From: Carnegiea gigantea
Taxonomy: Eukaryota; Streptophyta; Magnoliopsida; Caryophyllales; Cactaceae
Direction of reading: 5' to 3'
Assembly: GCA_029747015.1 (NCBI GenBank)
Contig: JAKOGI010000126.1
Span: 801,001-865,000, forward strand
Length of the DNA stretch: 64,000 bases
Shown: one piece after another, positions 43,700-56,968 of the stretch
How positions within the stretch are numbered: position 1 is the stretch's first letter
Layout of the letters: each line of letters begins with the position of its first letter
The notes under the pieces: model-generated
What the model saw: only the letters and a program-made list of their open reading frames with translations
What the model was told of the DNA's origin: nothing
Databases searched by the model: none
Position numbers and translations under genes: made by a program

Positions 43700-44618
43700 T
43701 GTGGTGGTGTGTGTAGCTATTATGGCTACTCATCACGATCAGCATCACTATCATCGTCATGGTCAACATTAATATTGATCATCATGAAGGACATCATCTT
43801 CCTAAACATCTCCTTATGAGCTCGAGGAGAAGGATATGAAACATTGGGTTTGGGTGATAGAATAGGGCTCTGAATGGTATGACTTGTCATAATCTTTAAT
43901 GGTTTGGTCATCAAGAACACAACGCCTCTACTTCTGATAACTTTCTTCTTAGATGGATCCTATAATCTATACCCAAACTCATCCTCTAAATAGACTAGAA
44001 AGATGCATTGCTTTGCCTCATTATTAAGCTTGGGCCTCTCATCTCTTGGGATGCGTATAGATATTTAACATCCGAAGACTCTCATGGGCCTATAGGAAAC
44101 ATCTTTCTCCATCCATACTCTCGGAGGAACATCACCATCAAGTGGAATTGAGGGACAAAGGTTGATCCAGTACATTGTGGTGAACATTAGCTCCATCTAA
44201 AAGGCCTTTGGTAGCTTTGCATAAGAGAGCATGCATCATATTTTTTCTTGAATTGTTCTATGCATTCTCTTAGTAACCCTAGTTAAGTGTGGTGTCTTTG
44301 GAACTATCATCTCAAGATTAATTCCTTATACATTGTAGTACTGTTCAAATGGCCTTCTATACTCTTCATCGTTACCTAATCTCACACACTTGAGCTTGCA
44401 TCCAGTTTCTTTTTTAACTCTAACTGGAAATTCTTTAAATGCCTGAAGTGCCAGTCTTTGCTTTTCAACACAAAAGCCCATACCTTTCAATTGTTATTAT
44501 CAATAAAAGTACCCAAATATTATGCACCACTATGTGATCTAACATCCATAAAACCCACATCAGTATGAACAAGATCAAGGACATTCTTTCTCCTTGATAG
44601 TAGGCATGTGAAATGCTA
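43700..44618 (-). pseudogene. Copia F integrase catalytic part, decayed
   Basis: Minus-strand pieces: DLVHTDVGFMDVRSHSG, MHRTIQEKI, YWINLCPSIPLDG, RPMRVFGC and KKKVIRSRGVVF, matching the order of copia integrase core and C-terminal part. Many stops. The upstream HHCC part is separated by the solo LTR at 44619-45482. Confidence 0.75.
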
Positions 44619-45482
44619 TGGTACACACTAAAAATATTTACATGCTGTCCTAAGAATTAAAGTTAAATTAATTATGGGCTGACCATCTTAATTGATTTAA
44701 TTAAGCCCAAATTGACTCTCAAGTCATGACCCAATCCCAAACAACTCACAAGTCAAGATTCAATCAACGCCCGAGATGACTTTTAAGTCAAGTCACAACC
44801 CAAGCCCCAACGACTTCCAGGTTAAGGCCCGATCGAAACCCAAGAAACTCCCAAGTCAAAACTCAAATCAAAGTGCAAGTCAAAGTCGAAGTTAAAGCTT
44901 AAGTCAAAGCCCAAGTCACTACCCAAGTCCAAATGACTTCTAAGTCAAGGCTTGGTTAAAGCCCAAAAACTCCCAAGTCAAGGCCCAAGTCAAAACCTAA
45001 GTCAAAGCTCTAGAGACTTCCAAGTCAAAGCCTAAGCAAAGGCCCAAGTCAAAGTCAAAGTCAAAGCAAATGATTCCTAAGTTAGATTGATCCAAGTTGA
45101 AGCCCGATTGAAGGCTTAAGAGAGGTCAAAGTCCATCTTGACCTTCAAGGAGGAAATTTTCCTATAAATAGACCCTTACCCCCCATTTATTCAAAAGAAG
45201 TTACTAAGACTCAAGCATTCACTCTTCGAAGGAAGATAACAAGCACTTGAAACATGTGTCATCCTCCCTCAAAGATTAAGTATTTATCTTGATTGAGATT
45301 AAGCCTCTTAGGCCATCTCTCAAGATAAAGTTCATTTAAACTCATTCAAAGAGATAGAATCAGAGGATTACTTTCATTGTATTCAACAGAGATTGTACCC
45401 ACATACACAAATCAATACAAAGATTTAATTTTGTACTCAAATTCTTGTCTAATTTATTTTAGGCTTGAAATTTATATTTACA
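44619..45482 (+). repeat. Solo LTR of the element G family (Tat)
   Basis: Resembles LTR 56202-56873: ACACTAAAAAT near the start, AGTTAAATTAATTA, TTGATTTAATTAAGCCC, a run of AAGTC motifs, CTTGACCTTCAAGG, a TATA box (TATAAATA, 45173-45180), AGAGATTGTACCCA and an end ATTTACA. No primer site or internal region follows; copia F sequence resumes on both sides. A clear TSD is not seen. It is about 190 bp longer than the G LTR because of more AAGTC units. Confidence 0.82.
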
Positions 45483-45899
45483 GCAACTATGTTTGGTCTT
45501 TTCCAACTAAATAATCAATAATATTTCAAGTTTATACTTGTCATATTAACGAGGAGGTTTTGACAAGAATCTACATTCCTTTTTCACTCGTGTGACTATG
45601 CCTTTAGTGCTATAACTCACTGAAGGTATCATCAACTATATTGGTTTCTCCTTTACATGCTCTAACTTGCATCACATAAGGAGCTCTACTTCTTTACTTG
45701 AGCCACTATCAAATTATTCTTGGTGAGATTCATTTTAAACTTACTAGAAAAACTTCATCATCGAGCACACCAGCCAAAATCAAACTCAATATAATATCAA
45801 GCACATGTCTAACATCTCTTAACACTAACTTGCAACTGGAAGTTTATGTATGCCCTGTACCTGTGACAACAATCTAGGATGCCATCATTTTCCATGATC

Positions 45900-46200
45900 A
45901 CATGACCAAAGTCACCAGTCGTGTTGGACGAGAAGTACTTTCAACGTGTGGTGCAGTGATATGAAGCACCCGAATCAATCATCCAAGTGCAATCATCACC
46001 AATAAGATTCAGACAATCTTGATAAGCAATGAAGAATATGCCATCAGTGGTTGCAACTGCAGTAGTGCTCCTTTCTTCTGATTGTTGCCTGAAATTATAA
46101 TTCTTTTCTTTCCTCTCTGTGGATTTATCCCACTTCTTTCTACTATTGCAATATTTTTGAGTATGAACCAACACATCACAATAATGGCATGCAAACTTGC
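45900..46200 (-). pseudogene. Copia F zinc knuckle and protease
   Basis: The minus strand reads CHYCDVLVHTQKYC, an intact CX2CX4HX4C knuckle, near 46195-46150. The protease site WMIDSGASYHCTTR follows at about 45990-45945. A stop comes directly after. Gag upstream of the knuckle is not recognisable. Confidence 0.8.
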
Positions 46201-46260
46201 CTCTGGATCATAATTTTATATTCAGATCCACTTTGGGTTATTGTTTCATGTTTTGAGCCG

Positions 46261-49200
46261 GTTAAGTTAAGTCAATTCAGTAAAAGTTTTGAATTTCAAG
46301 TCAATTTTGTCTAAGTTTAGGTCCTAGCAAATTGTTTAACTTAGTTATAATTTTAGCTTCATTGTTGCTGTGGACATCTGCTGAGCAACCGTTAATGTGT
46401 GTTGCGCTGTCTTTCCCATCTGTGATAACCCATAAATTAGTTTCAATCCAATGCATTTTAGGGTTTCTTGATTTCTTTTCCTATTATGTTTTCTTGCAAA
46501 TTGAGTGATAATTATTCTTGTGGGGAACATTTTTTGGTATCTAAGTATTCTATTAAGGAACTGATGTAAATTCAAGTTTGATAAAAAGGATTTAGTAGTG
46601 ATAGAAAATGAATACATAGTTTTTATGTTATCCATGCTTATTAGATTAAAAGTGTTACCTTCATTTTTACAGAGTTAAATGAGAATAGAGTCAAAGTAAT
46701 ATCTTAATTGTTGGGTCTCTATAGAAATTATCCCTTTTATGAAATAGATTATGTTTAACATCAACCTCTAATTAAGTTGAAAAACTTTAACATTAAATAG
46801 GACTCTAAGTGTATAACCTAATTTAAAAATAATTAGTAGCAATAAAATAAAGACATTGGCATTCTTAGAAAAAAAAGAAACAAATACAAAATAAAAGAAA
46901 AATTAAGTGACACTTTTTCTTAGAAGAAAATCAAGACACACTAGAGAATAAAATTTTAAGAAAATAAAAAAATTAGCATAAAAGCATAGCCCATGACATT
47001 GACACTTAGCAAAAGAAACAAGAAACATTTACCACAGGTGATTTTAAAAAACCTGTAATAAAAGGAGTTAATTAAAAAGAAAATACAAGTAATTATGACA
47101 TAACAGTGATTATTAGTGATTGCATTAGCTTACCTTACCTCCTCCCCCTCCTCTCAAAGAAAAGTAGGAAATTAGCGTCACAACCCTGACCAAACATAAA
47201 GAAATGGTTAGGCCATGGTAGGCTCGGCTTTGGCCCACGGTAGAACCTTAATTAGGTTAGGGTAGGAAAGTGAAAAGGCTAAAAATGTCCGTATTTATGT
47301 AAATGATAGGAATCAAATTATGAAAAAAGGTATTGGATGGAATTTGAAACAAAAGTATGCAGAAGTCAAACTCTGTACTCCCATGTCAAAAGAGTAGGCA
47401 TAAGGAAAGGGGGAGTAGGAGGGAAAATCATATCTAGAGAGATACGACATCGAGAGATTTGTGGAGGGGAAGGATGAGGAGAGTTGGAAGCTGTAATTAC
47501 AATTGCATGGAATTGGCGACATTGGCAAATTAATTTTTATGGAGGCACACCCCATTCGTGGTAGTGGTAGATCGAGTGAGCCATGTAGACACCATCGCTA
47601 ATTGTACAACACCGTTGAAGTTGGTGAACAACGACACGTCCATTGTAGATAATTGAAAGATGTTTTATTTACTATATTATGCTATGTGTTGAGGTAGGCA
47701 TGAGGAAGTGATAAATTGCTATCGGTACTTTAGAGTTTGAGTAGTTTATGCATAATATGTTTTAAAAATACAATTATTGATTTAGACTTATGCAATTGTG
47801 AAGAATGGTTGGGCTAGTGTGTCAAAAAGTACTGTTTGTAATAGAACATGAGAATATATTATGATGCAATGTGGTAGTGGAAGGCATACCAGGTATGATG
47901 TTAGAAATATTAACTATAATGTTTGAAGATTAGCGTAGAAGAGGGTTCCATGTTAGTTGTGGGTAGTGGGGTTGGGGTTTGTGATAGTATTGTGTAGTTG
48001 AAGGCATGTGTGGAGAAGAACATTTGAATGACATGGTGTTCCACTTACATAGACTGTTAAATGTATGCATTGAGATTATAGAGAAGTAAAAAGGGGGGTA
48101 ACCTTTAAGGCAGTTAGTCTGATGGGAGAAAGCTCATGGGATAACTAAAGTGGGTATGACATGGGTGATAAAGAGCACATGTAATTGGTGACAGGTTGAA
48201 CATGAATGAGAGACTAAATATAAGATAAATGTAGGAATGCAATGACTTGGATGTGCAGATGCAATAAATGGAATTACTATACCATAAGCTGGGAGTGTCA
48301 ATTGTAGAGACTTTCCAATTTGCAGGAATAAAGAATCCCCTCACAGGCAAAATGTTAATGCACAGCAGGGGTAGCATAGTACTGAAGGTATTGGGTGTGA
48401 ATCGGTAGGTAGAATAATTTTAGGTTATGAATGTTATATATAGATATGTTGTATGTTGTGACAGCTGTTCATGTAATATTTTCATGAAATACATCTATCT
48501 TTTTAGTGGAAGGTGATGCCTAATTATTTCGTTTACATAGGTCTTGCATGAAGTTTTTGATATTGCTGTGGGCAGCTTAAAAGTTGGTAGCAGAAGAAGG
48601 TTAGTTGTTCATGCATGTTGAGTATTAATATGGGCCTTATGTTTGTGGATGTCCAAAGGGGCTGATAATGGTATTTTATTGTAGGTTATTAGCATAGGAG
48701 TCACGACAAGGGGGAATAGAAGATAGGCTGTGGTAGACACAAGTAATCCACCATATCACCTGAATGTATTTGACGATAAAGTAGAGGGGGAGGCAGATGG
48801 AGGATATGACCTTATGAATAAGGGAGCAAGCAAGTGGCGTAAGAAGACTGGGTTATGGCAACGAAGGGTGCTAAGTAGTCCGAAGATGTAACATCCAACT
48901 GTGGGAAATGGAGGTGTCATTGTATATGAAGAAAACAACAGATGACAAGGGGAAGACAACCATCGATGGGGATAATGGGCACGGCAGGCCTCAAATTCAT
49001 CTTATCCACATACTTGTATAGACTACCAACTAATAAACTTCCTTGTCAAAAATTGGAGTGAAAGCAACTAAGACTTCAAGATGGGTAGGAGTATGGTTCC
49101 TTTTACTATATATGATATTGTATATATTCATATCTGGCTTACCAATGCATGGGATGCAAGTGAACTTATTATCAAGAGAATTTGAGGAAGAAATTGAGGC

Positions 49201-51224
49201 TAAGAGTCTGGTTCAGGAGGAGTTGGTGTCAATGGGCTGGTCTCCATCTCTAGTAAAAGGTAAGAGTAGAGCGAACATTCTTACTGCAAGAAACTGCTAA
49301 GGTTGTGCAACAATATCATGGTGAAGGATCAGTGGAGGTGTGGAGGAGCTTGTATATTGCATAGGTTTTTAACGTGTACCTATTTGAAAATTTATCTGGG
49401 GCGATGGTACATGAGGTTGTGTGCCTAACTAATGATGTATCAGGTATGAGATATTATGCTTGGACCATAGTGATCCATGAATTGTTGGTCATGAGGTTGA
49501 CTAAGTCTAGGAGCATATAACTTTGGAACAGAGAGGCAGGTTGTGTCCCTTTCTTAGAGGTCAGTGAAAGTTTTATTACTTGAGTGGCATTTTTTTTGTT
49601 ATTTTTATGTGCATAAAATAATGTTATGTTCAATGCAAGCATGGTATTACGAGCATAACAACCTCTACATTCATGTCATAGCCCTGACATTTCTAAGGAT
49701 AGCTAACTATAAGCAGCCTACTAAATGTGGGTATGTAGGTGGAAAGGACGAGAAAGTACAATTTATAGTCAGTCCTAATTAGGTGATGTATGGATGGAAA
49801 AATGCATTTTTAAAATATTTATGACAAATTTCATACCTAATGTAGTAGTTGACGAGGTATATGTCATTACATTGCCCATGGTCAGGAAGGAAGAGGAGGA
49901 GAAGGAAGAGGTGATTTAGCATATAACTGACATATCAAAGTATATGCAGTATTTAGATGAGGAAGAGGAATGTAAGCAGTACACATGTGGCGAATGAGAA
50001 AACACAGAAAAGTGAAGTGAAGTATTTAGTTTGGGGGGTGGGGGAGTATGTTTAAGGTGCAAGTTACGAATCTAGGAAACAATTAGACGTCGTATGTGTA
50101 GTGTATCAGTAGATGTAGGGAATCATGTTCCCTTGTGTATCCAATTATGCGTGCAGCTCAGAGGGCAAAGCTGTTGTCAGTGGTTAATGGTAATTATGAA
50201 GGTGACAAGTTGAAAAGACAGAAAATGTGAATGCTATTTGTTAAGGGGTTAAAAAGGAAATGTAGAGGGTAAACATAATATTAATAGGAATAAAGAAATA
50301 TTTTGGTGAATAAAGAAATAGTTTGGCACACAAAGACTAACCTACATAGGTTAAACATAATATACGAGTAGGTGAAGTATCATAACAATGATGTTGATTA
50401 TTTAGGTGAAATCAAAGAATTTACGGGGTCGAGCAATATACTAATGTCATATGGGGGACCTTGGGTAGTGTTATAGGTACAAAAGCATTAGTGCATGGTG
50501 GCTAATAGTGTTGAGCACAATTACATGCGACAAGAGGTGATGTTCAAGGGCCACATGAAGTTCGACATTCAACGTGTTGTGTTATGATGTGTCTATGCGG
50601 TGTAGGACAAAAATGTAATGGAGAACGGTAGAGTTAAGGACTTGTGCTCCCCGTGTAGCACAATGTTTAGTGTTATAGTATGTTGTACAGAAATATGAGT
50701 GTGTGTATATTATGCAAAATATTTTTTACTTATTGAGTCTTCAATAGTTGTAAACATATGGAAGGACATTGTTTTGGAGGGATGCATGGAACATCACAAA
50801 ATTATCATACAACAATCGTATGATAATTGCCAGGTCCTTATCCTTTTCTTTCATCTTTCATGATGTAATGCTATTGTTGTGGACTAAATCAATTTTGAGC
50901 TATGAATGGTGAAAGAAAATGATGACCTTTATAGAATGAAAATTTGGTATCACTTGAATTTCATATATTCACGTGACATACGTGAACATGTAAAAATATA
51001 GTTAATGTATATACAAAATGATGCAATAAAGGGGGTTGGGGTAGAGGGAAACAGAAGAGATGCGAGAAACTATTTGGAGGCTGAATGGGAATGCAAACAG
51101 ACACATATTTGTTCCTTCGCTATTTCAAACAATGTAAATAGGAGAGGTTGATTGGGCATCGCACCAATCGTCATTGACGTGATGATATTATAATGGTGGT
51201 GATAGGGCTAGAAGCACACAATGG
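46261..51224. other. Long region without recognisable gene or element
   Basis: No conserved protein, LTR, TIR or RNA gene recognised on either strand. From about 47640 to 51150 the plus strand is clearly richer in G than C over several kilobases, with GTGG, GGAGG and GAAGAGG stretches; chance ORFs (such as 49043-49300, with a hydrophobic N-terminus) lack family motifs. It may be an old transposon or degraded gene. Confidence 0.4.
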
Positions 51225-53400
51225 CATTGTTGTAAATTAAGGTCATCTACCACAACAACTAGGTCAATATATCGGGGTCTATTACCTTAGGATAAGCTAA
51301 GAGATGTAGATAGTTTAGGAAATCTAATCTAAATAAAATATGAATAAATCAACGGAAGATAAAAACCTAGGATTTGTTTGCAAAATGATCCACTTCAAGT
51401 AATCTCAAACCCGTTTTAACAAATTGATTAACTTAAAAAGCGATAATATGATGTACCACTACTCTCTTTCAGGTTATAGCAAAATGCCTAGAATCAATTA
51501 AGCCCCTGATTTCATGGTTTTTAATCAATCTAGACTTATTAAACATGAATATTATCAATTAAGCTTCCTCGAGTAGTAAATATTTCTCACGAATTCCCAC
51601 GATCAAGTGTAGTCCTGCCTCTTGATATCAATCTTCAATTTTCAGTCCTTTATTCAATATCCAAGACAAGTAAGCAATTGGCTAAATCACTCACCTAGAA
51701 ACAAACGTGTAAGACAGATTAAATGCGTAGTTAACAAGGCTTCAAAGGATTCAACAACCACAAATAAGCAAAAATCATTCAAAGGCAATGAAACCCCCAG
51801 GTTAAAGACATATACTCAAACATGATAAATAAATCTAATTCTAAACTGAAAATATATTTAATTAAGAGATGAGGAAAATAAATCAAATCTTTCAATGCTT
51901 GCCCGATTCGCTGTTCCCTTGCAAATCTTCCTCTTCTTGCTCCTCAAACTTTCTCCAATGGTGGGGAAAAAAAAAACTAATCTAGTATGGTGGATTTGAT
52001 CATGAAGGAGGCATAACACCAAGTGTTTATCATAAAACTCAAGGCAAGAAATCGTCAAAATGTGAAAGCACCGAATAGTCATGAAGAAAGCAGGTAGCCA
52101 TGGGCCAATGGGTCCACCATAGTCTGCGTGTGGAGACCACCATAAAACGTGGGTTTCTCCATGGGCTAATCGTTGTGGTCTCTGGATGCTTCAAAATGCT
52201 GTAAATTTTGCTCTACTGCTGAACCAGATCATTTGACCTAGGAATCCAATTGGGTTCCTTTCTTGCACAACTGCTTCAGACTGGTTCTAGGTTGTTCATG
52301 GTTGGTTCAAGCAAAATCAGAGCCAGTTCTAGGCCTATTACTTCTTGTCCATTTGTTTTGTGGGTATGATTGGGTTCTCTTAGCTAAATCGTCAAAATTT
52401 TAGTCAACACCACCAAGCTAGAGCATAAAATGCAAGTATAACCTCCTAAAAATCATATGCAAATTAGGGACTTATCACTTCTCATGCTTAAACCATTGCT
52501 TGTTTTCAAGCAAATACTAGATAAACCGATAAGGGAGATGTATTAAGTACCAAAACTTCCTCAGGATAGGTAACGAGTAGCATATAACAAGCAAGAGTAA
52601 CAATCAATGATAAATCCTAATAGTGCCTAAGACATTTCAAAATTAGGTGAAGGTGAACATTTTCAAAAACATTTAAAACCACAAGCCTGACACCAAATAT
52701 GATCACCCCAAGTGACCACAAAGCACATCATGCAAGCACCTAGAATTGAGTAGAGCCAAATGGATCAGTAGAGCGTCATTTCTGGCAAATGTGGACAACC
52801 AAAATTAAAAACATTAAAAATTACCAATTAAGTTTGAAGTAAATCAAACAAAAGAAAGAAGAAAAAGATGAATAGAGAAAGCAGGTTATCTAGAGTCGGG
52901 ATTTCAGAAAGTTTCATTTTTAAGTCTTAGGGTTTTAGCTGTCAAATTCAGTGTCACCCTTTGATTTTTCTATCTATCGAGCCATATGGCTAGTACCTTA
53001 TTTATAATGGCTAAAGGCCTAAACCCTAGGTCAGTTTAAATAAGAACTCGGAAAATTTTAATTTAGCTCAAGTCATGTAGGCATATGGAGCATCTTGACG
53101 TACCACATTAAGAGATTCTTCAGTTTTTGCACATAGAGTAAATTCAAATCTATAACCAATGAAACTGTATACACTAGAATATGAGATGTGAAAACCTAGA
53201 CAAATTTTCAAATAAAACATAGGCACTGGGCAAGACATTATAAACTAGAAAGGTGTTGAACACCATATAACTTTACACTTTCTAATGTTAGGGTCTGTAA
53301 TTATTTTCGTGCTTATCCAAATTCGTGAAGCTTAATCTATTAGAAACTAAACTCATTAACACTTTCAAATAAAAAGAATCGACTTAATCGGAGGTCAAAT
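51225..53400 (-). mobile_element. Athila-like Ty3/gypsy remnant: LTR and 3' internal DNA
   Basis: The minus strand reads GCTTGAAAACAAGCAATGG (about 52515-52493), then GCATGAGAAG and TGATAAGTCCC at 52477. This is the arrangement before the 3' LTR of Athila-type elements, whose LTRs commonly start TGATAAG. The LTR would run from 52477 down to about 51225 (about 1.25 kb). 52480-53400 would be 3' non-coding internal DNA. No gag or pol is present. The lower boundary is a guess. Confidence 0.5.
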
Positions 53401-54059
53401 GGAAATGCTAAAACCCAAACAACTTATCTTAGAAAAATCATCCAAAAAAATGACTGCCACAAAGACCCCACCAGTTATAGCCAAGATGCTATTTGCTGTT
53501 GGCGTTTCTAAACGACATGCATATCCATAAGCATAAACCATTGAGCATAGCTTATATCGGAAGGGATTTGAATTTTTTGTATTTTTGCAAGTCCTAGGGG
53601 TTCCTCTTCCCATTTCATTCTAGACATTAACACCTCTTTTCTTCTCTCCCCTCTTGAGAGACGACACTTTTTTTCTAGCCTCTCTATCTCTTTCCACCTC
53701 TGTCTCTCTCTTTAAATTTCTCTTAGGCTTTTAATTAACTTTTCTTAATAAAAAAATGTTAAAATTAATTCACCAAAAACCCAAAAAAGAGAACTTTCTT
53801 CTCCTTTTCTTTTAAAGTACTTTGGAAGTAGCCCCAAACCACCCTTTTTTCCGATTATTAGGACCCTCAAAAAGGGAAACAGAATTGAAATTAAGATTAT
53901 AAAGATAAAGCAAATAAATAACATAAAGATCTGACATAGGGAAAAAACACCCACACATTTTCTACACCTTGACAGCAAATTGCGAAGATGTTCATGCATG
54001 AAGACACTTGGTGATGGCTCTCTGAAGAATCCTAACTATCCAAGGGGGAAAAAAAAAAA
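53401..54059. other. Unassigned DNA
   Basis: A pyrimidine-rich stretch (53630-53720) and a poly(A) run (54045-54062). A 72-codon minus-strand open stretch at 53395-53613 shows no recognised family. Confidence 0.35.
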
Positions 54060-56201
54060 AAAAGGATGACACCTCATCACACCAATTCTCCGCTTTCAAA
54101 GCTCCTAAAATGCCAGCGTATAACTCTCAGACCTTACATCTTAAATCATTGCTTGCTACATCATAATAATCCTCTAACCAAAATCTAATGTCTAAGTTCA
54201 CCTCCTCCTTTACTTCTCCATATACTGCTCCTAACGGCAATAAATACAAGACATTTGCAAAAGTCCACTCCACTAGTTGACCTAGCTACAAGTTGACTTC
54301 ACTGTATTTGTAATCATGGAGAAATTGTACTCCTCGATGACAGCATCACCAACCACTTTAGAGAAGCCATGACTTCTAGATGTTTTTTCATGCTCCTACA
54401 AAGGCACTAATCCAAGCTTCTAATATCACATCCCACTCACTTCTTATTTTGCAATGATTTCACAAGATCCCTCCAAAGCATATCCATGAAGCCCTTCCAA
54501 ATTTGGATCTCCTTAACTTTTTATAAGTCCTAAGATGTTACAAGTCAAGCTTAGTTTCCACCAGCCCCACAAGATCAATATTCTTATCCTTAATAAAGTC
54601 TTTAATGCTTCTCTGTTTGTGATCTGAACCTCAGCCTCTAAAGTTCTACACTACGAGTCTTATTGTTACTGAAAAGGAGGCTTACTTGGTTGCTTTCCCC
54701 ATTGACTCTGCTGAAGTACTCTCTTTGTTTGCTTCAAATGTTTTGTAATTCTTGCAGATGCTGCCTTTTCATCAGTGATCGTTGAGAGCCCCAAAAGTTC
54801 TCTAATCTGAAGTGGCTCTTTTGTAATTTGCTAAATTGAACTTGATGTGTGGTTACTGGATTGGGTAGACTGTTTCCCTTTTTTCGAAATTTTAAGGCCT
54901 GAAGACTCACTCTTGAGACCTTTCTTCTTTTTGTTCTGAGTGAGGGTCACTTGAGATGGGTCACCATGGTGCACTAGGGTGTTAAAACCTGAAGGATTTG
55001 ACAGATCCTCGGAATCCTCTAAGTCATTTTTCTTCATAAATTGTCAAGTGGATTCCAATGGATTGGGGCTCGCACTCTTATTAATAGCTTGATTTTTGTT
55101 GTCAAGATTGAGGTTGTGCTCAATGTCCAAGGAGTTCTGTTTCGTAGTTTCCAATGGATGACTTTGCTAGTTGAGTTTAATTAGCTCCTCTGAATAGCCA
55201 ATTTGGCTAAAACTAACTGTCATGGTCCTAGCAATGGAGTTATTGCTACCAGTTGGACTACCCCTTAGCTTCTCAGAAACTTTTTCTCCATTTGAATTAT
55301 TTGAAAAATTTTGAATGAATTAAGGCCTTCGGTCTTCATCCACATCTCTTGTCTTATCAGCACTGAAACCATCTGCTTCATTGTTGTCTTTAATGTCTTT
55401 AAAGCCCAGGACATCACTATCATCATTTGAGTCTGTAAACTCCATAGGTGAGACTTTAGATTGCGTTTGAGAATTTTGGATCACTTGAATCATTGGACCA
55501 ACCTGTTTGACAATAACTCTGTATCCACAATCTCCCGCGGTTAAAATGAAATCACCATGAATATTACAGAAGATATCTGTGTCTATGAGGACCTTCATTG
55601 ACTCAAAGGAATTTGTTCTAGCAATTGATTTTCCTAGACAAACTAATCCACCCTAAAATTATGATATTTGCTGAAAATTTTCCCATTTCCATCCCTGGGG
55701 GGAACTCCAAATATTTCAGGCCATACTCGACTAGTTTGACAAACATCATCCTTACTTCATTGTTTTACGTCAACAAAACATTGGTCTAATTCTTCCTAAT
55801 TCTGAAAGACTTCCTCCATTTGCTCCATGGTGGGGAATGTTAAAATGAACTTATAACTACCACGCGAGCAAATTTTGGTGCAGAGACCAAAACCACTAAT
55901 AATTGCTGAGGCTAATGAGCCCAAGTCTCTTGGCTCTTCAGACGTGGATACAAGGCTCCGCTGCAACCATTCTTCAAACTTCGAGTGTATCTCTCCTTGA
56001 ACTACCTTCTGAACATGTTCTTCTTCGTGCGGGGTATCACCTCTGGTTTTGCTTTGATCGTCCTCCTTCCTTCACCAAATTGTTCGTTTGTGTTTGTGAA
56101 CAGGTTGTTAGTGGCTTCCTTCGCCTTCCATGGAATTATGTTTCTCATATCTCGTGATGGAAACTTGGATTCTTCTTCCTCTGATGGAGTTATTAAACGC
56201 T
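54060..56201 (-). mobile_element. LINE 5' part (ORF1 and start of endonuclease)
   Basis: Minus-strand coding remnants: an ORF1 with DUF4283-like features (about 56150-55320), a low-complexity Lys/Ser-rich linker (55037-54831), and the start of an AP-endonuclease (SIKDFIKDKNIDLVGLVETKL at about 54610-54550). It stops at about 54060 without reverse transcriptase. Its upper end adjoins the LTR of element G, which probably inserted into it. Confidence 0.7.
54831..56150 (-). pseudogene. LINE ORF1 protein (DUF4283-like), broken
   Basis: Pieces in order: GLCTKICSRGSYKFILTFPT (about 55895-55835), a Val-Trp-Pro-Glu and Phe-Gly-Val-Pro-Pro stretch near 55720-55690, LGKSIARTNSFESMKVLIDT (about 55645-55585) and GYRVIVKQVG (about 55530-55500). 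Plant LINE ORF1 proteins of this kind bind RNA. Stops at about 55760 and elsewhere inactivate it. Confidence 0.7.
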
Positions 56202-56873
56202 TGTAGGCACTAAAAATTTATTCGTGCCGTACTAGAAGAAAGTTAAATTAATTAATTGGGCCAACCCTTTTAATTAATTTAATTAAGCCCAAAGACTCAC
56301 AAGTCAAGCCCAAGATGAAGCCCAGATGACTCCCAAGTCCAGGCTCAGTCAAAATTCGAGTCAAAGCCCAAACCAAGGCTCAAGATGACTATCAAGTCAA
56401 GTCACTACCTAAAGCTCGAATGACATCCAAGTCATGACGCGGTCTAAGGTCAAAGTCAAAGGTTAAGACCTACATCAGCTTACAAGTCAAACGTCAAAAC
56501 GACTCTCAAGTCAACGTCCGGTCAAAGCTCGAAGCGACTTCCAAGTCAATGCTCGGCCCAAACTCGGGAGACTCCCAAGTCAAAGTCAAAATAGACGAAA
56601 GTCAAAGTAGTCTAGGGTAAGACTTGAATGAAAGGCCCAAAACCCGGTCAAGGCCTAAAACCCATGTCAAAGCTCAAAACTCAAGTCAAGGCTCATCTTG
56701 ACTTTCAAGGGGAAGGCTTTCAGATAAATAGGCCCCTACTCCCTTGATTCAAAGGTTGAAAAATCCATCCTTAAAAGAGAGAGAATCAGAGGATTTTATA
56801 TTTATAGAGATTGTACCCAATTCATTCAAATTGAATCTATCAAAAAATTCAATCTTTGTAATTTGTGATTACA
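56202..56873 (+). repeat. 5' LTR of element G
   Basis: Starts TGTAGGCAC and ends GATTACA. The upstream half (56290-56620) carries many AAGTC motifs (GACTCACAAGTC, GACTCCCAAGTC, GACTTCCAAGTC). GATAAATAGG at 56723-56732 is a decayed TATA (TATAAATAG in the solo LTR). A partner LTR lies outside the window. Confidence 0.85.
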
Positions 56874-56877
56874 AATT

Positions 56878-56894
56878 TGGCATGCTTGGTGGGA
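56878..56894 (+). other. Primer binding site of element G
   Basis: TGGCATGCTTGGTGGGA, identical to that of element A, four bases after the LTR. Confidence 0.65.
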
Positions 56895-56968
56895 CATCTC
56901 TACCTCTTATCTCTTTCTCTTAAAGATCAAGACTTTCAAGTCACAAGAGCATCATCTTCAACGAAGAC

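Larger units (their letters stand above)
41287..46260 (-). mobile_element. Copia element F, old and decayed, interrupted by a solo LTR
   Basis: Minus-strand order: zinc knuckle and protease (46200-45900), integrase (44618-43700), RT (43500-42880), RNase H (42860-42200), polypurine-like tract (CTTCTAGGAATGAGAAGGAG, near 42026-42048), and a probable 3' LTR (41287-42025). Element C-like motifs place it near Tork, but every domain has stops and indels. A Tat solo LTR sits inside integrase. The 5' LTR at the right was not found, so the right boundary is only where coding similarity fades. Confidence 0.75.

Noticed and set aside
49043..49300. 85-codon plus-strand open frame with an apparent membrane helix
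   Set aside because: It lies in unexplained decayed DNA, with no supporting signals; the hydrophobic part is what AT-rich DNA often gives.
53395..53613. 72-codon minus-strand open frame with a hydrophobic stretch
   Set aside because: No recognisable family, no promoter or splice context, and no similarity to anything else in the window.
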